Assembly (NCBI GenBank): GCA_002898315.1
Contig: BEHV01000005.1
Location: forward strand, 66,193-130,192
Source of the DNA: a bacterium HR19
Lineage (GTDB): Bacteria; Calescibacteriota; Calescibacteriia; Calescibacteriales; Calescibacteriaceae
Reading direction: 5' to 3'
DNA length: 64,000 nucleotides
Part shown: piece after piece, positions 59,306 through 64,000 of the stretch
Numbering within the stretch: position 1 is the first letter of the stretch
Layout: each line of letters begins with the position of its first letter
The notes under the pieces: model-generated
Database searches by the model: none
The model's input: the letters and a program-made list of their open reading frames with translations, nothing else
Told to the model about the DNA's origin: nothing
Position numbers and translations under genes: made by a program

Positions 59306-59312
59306 ATTCAAA

Positions 59313-60668
59313 ATGCTTGCTCCTGAACACGAACCCGGCGAAACAGAAATAAAAAAAGTTGAACAAGAAGAACTAACACCAAGAGAGATTGTATCTTATC
59401 TCTCGAGGTATATAGTGGGACAAGACGAAGCAAAAAAAGCAATAGCCATAGCCCTGAGAAACAGAATAAGAAGAATGAAACTTCCAGAACACCTCAGAGA
59501 AGAGATAACACCGAAAAATATCCTCATGATAGGTCCAACAGGAGTCGGTAAAACAGAGATAGCAAGGAGAATATCAAAACTCATAGACGCTCCCTTCATA
59601 AAAGTAGAGGCAACAAAATACACCGAAGTAGGATATGTTGGAAAAGATGTCGAGTCAATAATAAGAGACCTTGTAAATGTAGCGATATCTGAAGAAAAAT
59701 CAAAGGCAAAAAAAATGATGAGAAGAAAGGCAGAAAAAATCGCAACTGAGAAAGTGATAAACGAGATAATGATTCAGAAAAACATTCCACCTGAAAGAAA
59801 GGGAGAGATTATGCAGAACTTTTTTGAGGGAAAATTTGATGATGAGATGATTTTTGTAGATGTTGAAGAAAAACCTCAGGTAGATATAATCGCTCCCATA
59901 TCTGTTCCCGGGCTTGAAGAAATTCAAGATCAGTTAAGAACCCTTTTTTCCAATATAGCTCCTAAAAGAACAAGAAAAAAAGTCATGAAGGTTAAAGATG
60001 CCTTAAAAGCAATAGAAGAAGCAGAAGCAGAAAGAATGTTAAACATGGAAGAAATAGTAAAAAATGCTTTATGGAAAGTTGAGAACAAAGGTATTGTCTT
60101 CATAGATGAAATAGATAAACTCATAAATCCAAAGGGACACGGTCCAGATGTATCAGGAGAAGGAGTTCAGCGTGATCTGCTTCCGATAATAGAAGGAACA
60201 GTAGTGAATACAAGATACGGTAGCGTTAGAACAGATTTCATTCTTTTCATAGCAGCAGGAGCATTCCATGTTGCATCTCCATCTGAACTCATACCCGAGC
60301 TTCAGGGAAGATTACCAATAAGAGTTGAGCTAAAACCACTTACAAAAGAAGATTTTGTGAGAATTCTCAAACTCCCCGAAAACTCTCCCATAAAACACTA
60401 CCAGATATTACTCAAGACAGAAGATGTTGAGGTAGATTTCACAGATGACGCGATAGTGAAAATCGCAGAATACGCATACAAAATAAACTCATCAACAGAA
60501 AACATAGGAGCAAGAAGATTGCATACAATAGTTGAAAAAGTCATGGAAGATATATCTTTTGATGCTCCATATCTTAAAGGGCAAAAAATAATTATAAACG
60601 CAAAATATGTTCAGGAGAAGATAGAACCAATTTTAAAGGAAGAAAACCTTTCAAAATATATACTGTAA
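59313..60668 (+). CDS. hslU: ATP-dependent protease ATPase subunit HslU
   Basis: AAA+ unfoldase that feeds substrates to the HslV peptidase, 451 aa. It begins TPREIVSYLSRYIVGQDEAKKAIA near residue 22, has Walker A GPTGVGKTEIARR near 70, the pore loop TEVGYVGKDVESI (GYVG), the I-domain (about 110-245), Walker B IVFIDEIDKL near 265, and ends LSKYIL, the conserved tail that docks in HslV. hslV, normally adjacent upstream, is not here: glgA is divergent on that side. murD follows after 17 bp. The ATG is 7 nt after a TAAAAT box. Confidence 0.95.
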   Translation: MLAPEHEPGETEIKKVEQEELTPREIVSYLSRYIVGQDEAKKAIAIALRNRIRRMKLPEHLREEITPKNILMIGPTGVGKTEIARRISKLIDAPFIKVEATKYTEVGYVGKDVESIIRDLVNVAISEEKSKAKKMMRRKAEKIATEKVINEIMIQKNIPPERKGEIMQNFFEGKFDDEMIFVDVEEKPQVDIIAPISVPGLEEIQDQLRTLFSNIAPKRTRKKVMKVKDALKAIEEAEAERMLNMEEIVKNALWKVENKGIVFIDEIDKLINPKGHGPDVSGEGVQRDLLPIIEGTVVNTRYGSVRTDFILFIAAGAFHVASPSELIPELQGRLPIRVELKPLTKEDFVRILKLPENSPIKHYQILLKTEDVEVDFTDDAIVKIAEYAYKINSSTENIGARRLHTIVEKVMEDISFDAPYLKGQKIIINAKYVQEKIEPILKEENLSKYIL

Positions 60669-60685
60669 AATCTTCTTCCAAATCT

Positions 60686-62110
60686 GTGAGCGAAAACTGT
60701 TCCGTCATGGGTGAGAAAAGAGCAGGAGTTATAGGACTCGGAGTTTCAGGGAAAAAAATATCTCAGGCACTTTTGAAACTCAGGTATCATCCGATCGCAT
60801 TTGAGAAAAAAAGAAAAGAAGAGTTCCTGCAAAAAGAGGAGAACATAAGATTCTTTGAAGAAAACAAAGATAAAATAGAGTTCGTTTTTGACTACAAAAC
60901 AGAAGATATAATAAAAAGAAAAAAAGAATTTGAATTTGTTGTCCTCTCATCTGGTATAAAGCATGATGAGCTCGCAAAAAATGGAATAAATTTTATATCT
61001 GAGCTTGACTTCGTTTCACAAAACCTACCAGAAAATTCAAAGGTAATACTCATAACAGGAACAAAGGGAAAGGGAAGCATAGCTCTTATAACCTCAAAAA
61101 TACTCAAAAAGCTTGGATTAAATCATTTTGTCGGAGGGAACATAGGAGAAGTTGAAGGTAAAGTATCTACTCTCTCTGATTCAATATTATCTGACGAAGC
61201 GAAAAAAACAGGTATATTTTTATTTGAGGTATCAAGCTTTCAGCTCAGGTCATCTGCAAAGATACATCCTTACACACTTGCTATTTCGTGTATAGAAAAA
61301 GACCACCTTGACTATCATCCTTCATTTTTTGATTATTTTTTCTCAAAGATAAAGCTATCAACACAGTCGGAATTTGTAGTGTATTCTGAAAAATTCGCCC
61401 CGCTTTCAAGAAAATATGAGGTTTCAAAAGTTATACCATCTCCCATAGCATCTTTTGAAAAAATTTTTGATGTTGAGTGGAGGGAAAAGAAAATAGTTAT
61501 AAAAGAAAGCAAAAACAGAAGAGAAATTGAGTTAGATTCAGAAGGATTTGAAATAGATGGAATAGAGTTAGAGGGAGCAAAGAGCAACGCTATATGTGCA
61601 GTAGGAATACTGACAACACTCATAAATCCAGAAGATTTGAAGAAAATAAAAATTGAAAACATTCAGAAAAAATTTTCTTTTGAAATTCTTGGTAAAGTAA
61701 AGGTAGAAGGCAAAGATGTTATCGTGATAAATGATTCAAAATCTACAAACCTCATTTCTTTAAAGAACGCAATTTCATCCCTGAAAGGAAGAAAAATAGT
61801 TCTTATAGCGGGGGGGAGAGTAAAAGGATTTAGTTTTTCAGAAATAAAAGATTTTTTGTCAGAAGCAGAGGTATTCCTTATAGGAGAAGCAAAGGAAGAG
61901 ATAGCAAAAGATTTGGGGAAGGGAACAATCTGCCAAAACCTTGAAGACGCATTCCGAAAATCAATTGAGTTTATAAAAAAGTCAAGCGAAAAAGAGTTCT
62001 TCCTTCTTTTTTCACCGGGATGCGCTTCATTTCCTGACTTTGAATCAGCAGAACACAGGGGAAAAGAATTTGAAAGAATCTTCAGAGATTTTAAAGAGAC
62101 CAGTAAATAA
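60686..62110 (+). CDS. murD: UDP-N-acetylmuramoyl-L-alanine-D-glutamate ligase
   Basis: Adds D-Glu to the peptidoglycan precursor in the cytoplasm, 474 aa from a GTG start; an ATG at 60707 is an alternative that begins MGEKRAGVIGLG. The N-terminal Rossmann-like domain has GLGVSGKKIS, the central domain the ATP loop ITGTKGKGSIALIT near 125, FEVSSFQLRS near 185 and a His in EKDHLDYHPS, and the C-terminal domain has VINDSKSTN. These are Mur ligase hallmarks, and the SFQL motif is specific to MurD. It probably shares a transcript with hslU. Its last 20 bp overlap the convergent dehydrogenase gene. Confidence 0.93.
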   Translation: MSENCSVMGEKRAGVIGLGVSGKKISQALLKLRYHPIAFEKKRKEEFLQKEENIRFFEENKDKIEFVFDYKTEDIIKRKKEFEFVVLSSGIKHDELAKNGINFISELDFVSQNLPENSKVILITGTKGKGSIALITSKILKKLGLNHFVGGNIGEVEGKVSTLSDSILSDEAKKTGIFLFEVSSFQLRSSAKIHPYTLAISCIEKDHLDYHPSFFDYFFSKIKLSTQSEFVVYSEKFAPLSRKYEVSKVIPSPIASFEKIFDVEWREKKIVIKESKNRREIELDSEGFEIDGIELEGAKSNAICAVGILTTLINPEDLKKIKIENIQKKFSFEILGKVKVEGKDVIVINDSKSTNLISLKNAISSLKGRKIVLIAGGRVKGFSFSEIKDFLSEAEVFLIGEAKEEIAKDLGKGTICQNLEDAFRKSIEFIKKSSEKEFFLLFSPGCASFPDFESAEHRGKEFERIFRDFKETSK

Positions 62111-63449
62111 ATCCTTCACTCTCAAATTCTTCCTTTGAGTAAATACCTTTGACATCTACCATCACTGGTTTGTGATTTGTTATCGTTCTGAAAAATCTGG
62201 GAGTGAGTTCATAAAAAACCTTGTGTTTTACAGCCACAACAACAGCATCATAAGGAGATCTCTCTGCGTGTTTGATAAGATCATCTAAAATCGTCTTCCA
62301 ATCAGAACTCCCGTTTAGCATAGCTATACCATATTCCTTCTCAACTTCTTCTGGATAAGCAAATGGATCAACAACATCTACTTTGACACCAAATCTATTT
62401 AATTCTCTCCATATATCCACCACTTTGCTCTCTCTTATGTCTGCTATATTTTCTTTGAAGGTTATCCCCATAATGAGAACTCTTGAACCTTTCACATTTT
62501 TATCTGCACTTATAAGAAGTTTTACCACATTTTCAGCCACATATTTCCCCATCTGGTCATTAATCCTTCTTCCGGCAAGAATCACCTCAGGGTGGTATCC
62601 GAGCTCCTCTGCTTTGAAAGTGAGATAGTAAGGGTCAACAGAAATACAGTGCCCTCCGACAAGCCCCGGTTCAAACCTCAGAAAATTCCACTTTGTATAT
62701 GCTGATTTCAGAACTTCCCTTGTATCTATACCCATGATGTGAAATACCAAAGATAGTTCGTTCATAAGTGCGACATTAAGATCTCTCTGGATATTTTCTA
62801 TTACCTTGGCAGCTTCTGCGACCTTTATTGATGGAGCGACATAAACACCCGCTTTCACAGGGAGTGAATACATCTTCGCTAAAAATTCTGCGGTCTCCTT
62901 ATCTTGCCCGGAAACAACTTTGACAACCTTATCAAAAGTATGTTCTTTATCGCCGGGATTCACTCTTTCTGGTGAGTACCCTACCTTGAAGTCAACACCA
63001 GCTTTCAATCCTGATTCTTTTTCTATTATGGGTATGCAAACCTCTTCGGTAGCTCCGGGATACACAGTAGATTCAAAAACAACATAGCTTCCGGGCGACA
63101 GATTTTTTCCGACATCAGAAGAAGCGGACTTCAAAAATGTAAGGTCTGGAATCTTGTTTTTATTTACGGGAGTAGGAACGCAAACTATTATCAATCTACA
63201 ATTTTTTATCTCCGACGGGTCGGTTGTATATTTTATGCGGACGCTTTTTAACTCTTCGGGAGAGAACTCACGCGTTGAATCAAAAGCTCTTTTCAACTCC
63301 TCTATCCTCTTTACACTTTTATCATATCCTACGACCTTAAAGTATTTTGCGAAGTTGACAGCAACATGTATTCCAACATAACCAAGACCCACAACACATA
63401 TCTGCTCTCTGCCAGATAAAAAATCTTCAACCTTTGGAAAATCAGCCAT
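62091..63449 (-). CDS. UDP-sugar 6-dehydrogenase (UDP-GlcNAc/ManNAc dehydrogenase type)
   Basis: NAD-dependent dehydrogenase, 452 aa, that oxidises C6 of a UDP-hexose to a uronate. N-terminal Rossmann motif VVGLGYVGIHVAV near residue 20; GYSPERVNPGDKEH near 162; the catalytic Cys in GLVGGHCISVDPYYLTFKAEELGYHPEVI near 265; and the C-terminal domain with GITFKENIADIRESK. The VGGHCI and PYYLT pattern points to the WbpA/TviB/WecC branch (N-acetyl sugars) and not to plain UDP-glucose dehydrogenase, but the exact sugar is unknown. The sugar transferase gene lies 7 bp upstream, so both belong to a polysaccharide locus that continues past the window. Confidence 0.87.
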   Translation of the reverse strand: MADFPKVEDFLSGREQICVVGLGYVGIHVAVNFAKYFKVVGYDKSVKRIEELKRAFDSTREFSPEELKSVRIKYTTDPSEIKNCRLIIVCVPTPVNKNKIPDLTFLKSASSDVGKNLSPGSYVVFESTVYPGATEEVCIPIIEKESGLKAGVDFKVGYSPERVNPGDKEHTFDKVVKVVSGQDKETAEFLAKMYSLPVKAGVYVAPSIKVAEAAKVIENIQRDLNVALMNELSLVFHIMGIDTREVLKSAYTKWNFLRFEPGLVGGHCISVDPYYLTFKAEELGYHPEVILAGRRINDQMGKYVAENVVKLLISADKNVKGSRVLIMGITFKENIADIRESKVVDIWRELNRFGVKVDVVDPFAYPEEVEKEYGIAMLNGSSDWKTILDDLIKHAERSPYDAVVVAVKHKVFYELTPRFFRTITNHKPVMVDVKGIYSKEEFESEGFIYWSL

Positions 63450-63456
63450 TTTACTT

Positions 63457-64000
63457 TCAGTAAGCTCCTTCTGTCTTCAATACAACCTTTATGGTTTTAA
63501 AAATTATAATTACATCAAGCCAAAGAGACCAGTTTTTCATATACCATATTGATAAGATGTTTTTATCTATGTGTGATATGTTGGCGCGACCCATAACCTG
63601 AGCGAGCCCTGTTATACCCGGCTTTATATACTTCGCCCACTCCATATAATAATCCTGACACTGCTTTACTTCATCTTCTATAAGAGCTCTTGGACCAACC
63701 AAACTCATATCTCCTTTCAGAACGTTTATTATCTGCGGAAGTTCATCAAGAGAAAATTTCCTGAGAAATCTGCCCAATCTTGTTATCCTTGGGTCTCTTC
63801 CGGGAATTTTCCCTGTTTTCAGGAAATACTCTCTATCTTCCGGGTGTTTTTTGAAGTGTTCTTCAAGAATTTTCTCATTATCAACATACATTGTTCTGAA
63901 CTTATAGCATTTGAACTTTTTCCCTCCCTTCCCTACTCTCTCGTGCGAAAAAATGATAGGTCCCGGGGAATCAAGTTTTATAAGTATTGCTATTATCAAA
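63457..64000 (-). CDS. Undecaprenyl-phosphate sugar phosphotransferase, N-terminus beyond window
   Basis: C-terminal catalytic part (about 180 aa) of a polyprenyl-phosphate sugar-1-phosphate transferase that starts the lipid-linked assembly of a surface polysaccharide. Visible motifs: FSHERVGKGGKKFKCYKFRTM, GRFLRKFSLDELPQIINVLKGDMSLVGPRAL with the catalytic Asp-Glu, and KPGITGLAQVMGR. The frame continues through position 64000, so the start and the probable N-terminal membrane region lie outside. It is upstream of and close to the UDP-sugar dehydrogenase gene. The sugar transferred is not evident. Confidence 0.88.
   Translation of the reverse strand, partial: LIIAILIKLDSPGPIIFSHERVGKGGKKFKCYKFRTMYVDNEKILEEHFKKHPEDREYFLKTGKIPGRDPRITRLGRFLRKFSLDELPQIINVLKGDMSLVGPRALIEDEVKQCQDYYMEWAKYIKPGITGLAQVMGRANISHIDKNILSIWYMKNWSLWLDVIIIFKTIKVVLKTEGAY

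Noticed and set aside
1-64000. CRISPR array or cas genes
   Set aside because: No series of regularly spaced direct repeats was seen, and the only Cas12-related protein is the transposon TnpB.

Overview
This window is a gene-dense, AT-rich stretch (about one third G+C by eye) of a bacterial chromosome. The organism looks Gram-negative and motile: there is an outer-membrane porin, a large surface protein ending in a predicted barrel, lipoproteins, polysaccharide export genes, FliG, TatA and MurD. It respires: NuoA, NuoG, a succinate dehydrogenase/fumarate reductase iron-sulfur subunit, haem O synthase, several CXXCH proteins and a complete clade II (Sec-exported) nitrous oxide reductase. Lys/Glu-rich proteins, very short intergenic gaps and a shortage of Shine-Dalgarno sites fit a deep-branching, probably thermophilic lineage. 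A Calescamantes-like candidate phylum would fit, but that is a guess from gene content and not a phylogenetic result.

Layout. 1-4.8 kb: two head-to-head TRAP solute receptors and a lipoprotein esterase with a long unassigned C-terminal part. 4.8-13.2 kb: thioredoxin reductase, a HEAT-repeat protein, a PfkB-family sugar kinase directly behind a tRNA-Val, methionyl-tRNA synthetase, a secreted zinc phospholipase-like protein and DNA polymerase I. 13.3-25.7 kb: NuoA, a methyltransferase, a haem sensor-like protein and a rhodanese, a surface protease/propeller/barrel protein with a lipase lipoprotein, a CDP-alcohol phosphatidyltransferase, a short NuoG, FliG, a TnpB element broken by one amber codon, and the SdhB/FrdB subunit. 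25.8-32.7 kb: Xer recombinase, a DoxX/CDGSH/Crp-family group, MFS and OppB-like transporters, a DNA methyltransferase with a small partner, and CobJ. 32.8-39.2 kb (plus strand): MBL hydrolase, CheY-like receiver, PyrH, metallophosphoesterase, TatA, CinA, PrmC and a TetR regulator. 39.2-43.7 kb: a BY-kinase-like polysaccharide co-polymerase, GalU, GcvH, and a ctaB gene whose frame is broken at a run of nine T.

43.7-57 kb is the most interesting part: about 13 kb on the minus strand. In transcription order it encodes a membrane-anchored tri-haem cytochrome c, a porin, a four-helix membrane protein with a C-terminal tetracysteine motif, NosZ, a small secreted helical protein, a strong hairpin, NosD, NosF, NosL, NosY, a histidine kinase with its NtrC-type sigma-54 activator, an AurF/ferritin-like di-iron protein and a fused siroheme decarboxylase. 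NosR and the NosG/NosH ferredoxins are absent, so the local genes suggest a different electron route to NosZ and a different mode of regulation. 57-64 kb: enoyl-CoA hydratase, glycogen synthase, HslU without an adjacent HslV, MurD, a UDP-sugar dehydrogenase and a truncated sugar transferase, the last two being the edge of a polysaccharide locus.

Across the window most start codons lack a ribosome-binding site. Instead many lie 6-12 nt after a TAAAAT/TATAAT box, which points to widespread leaderless or nearly leaderless transcripts.
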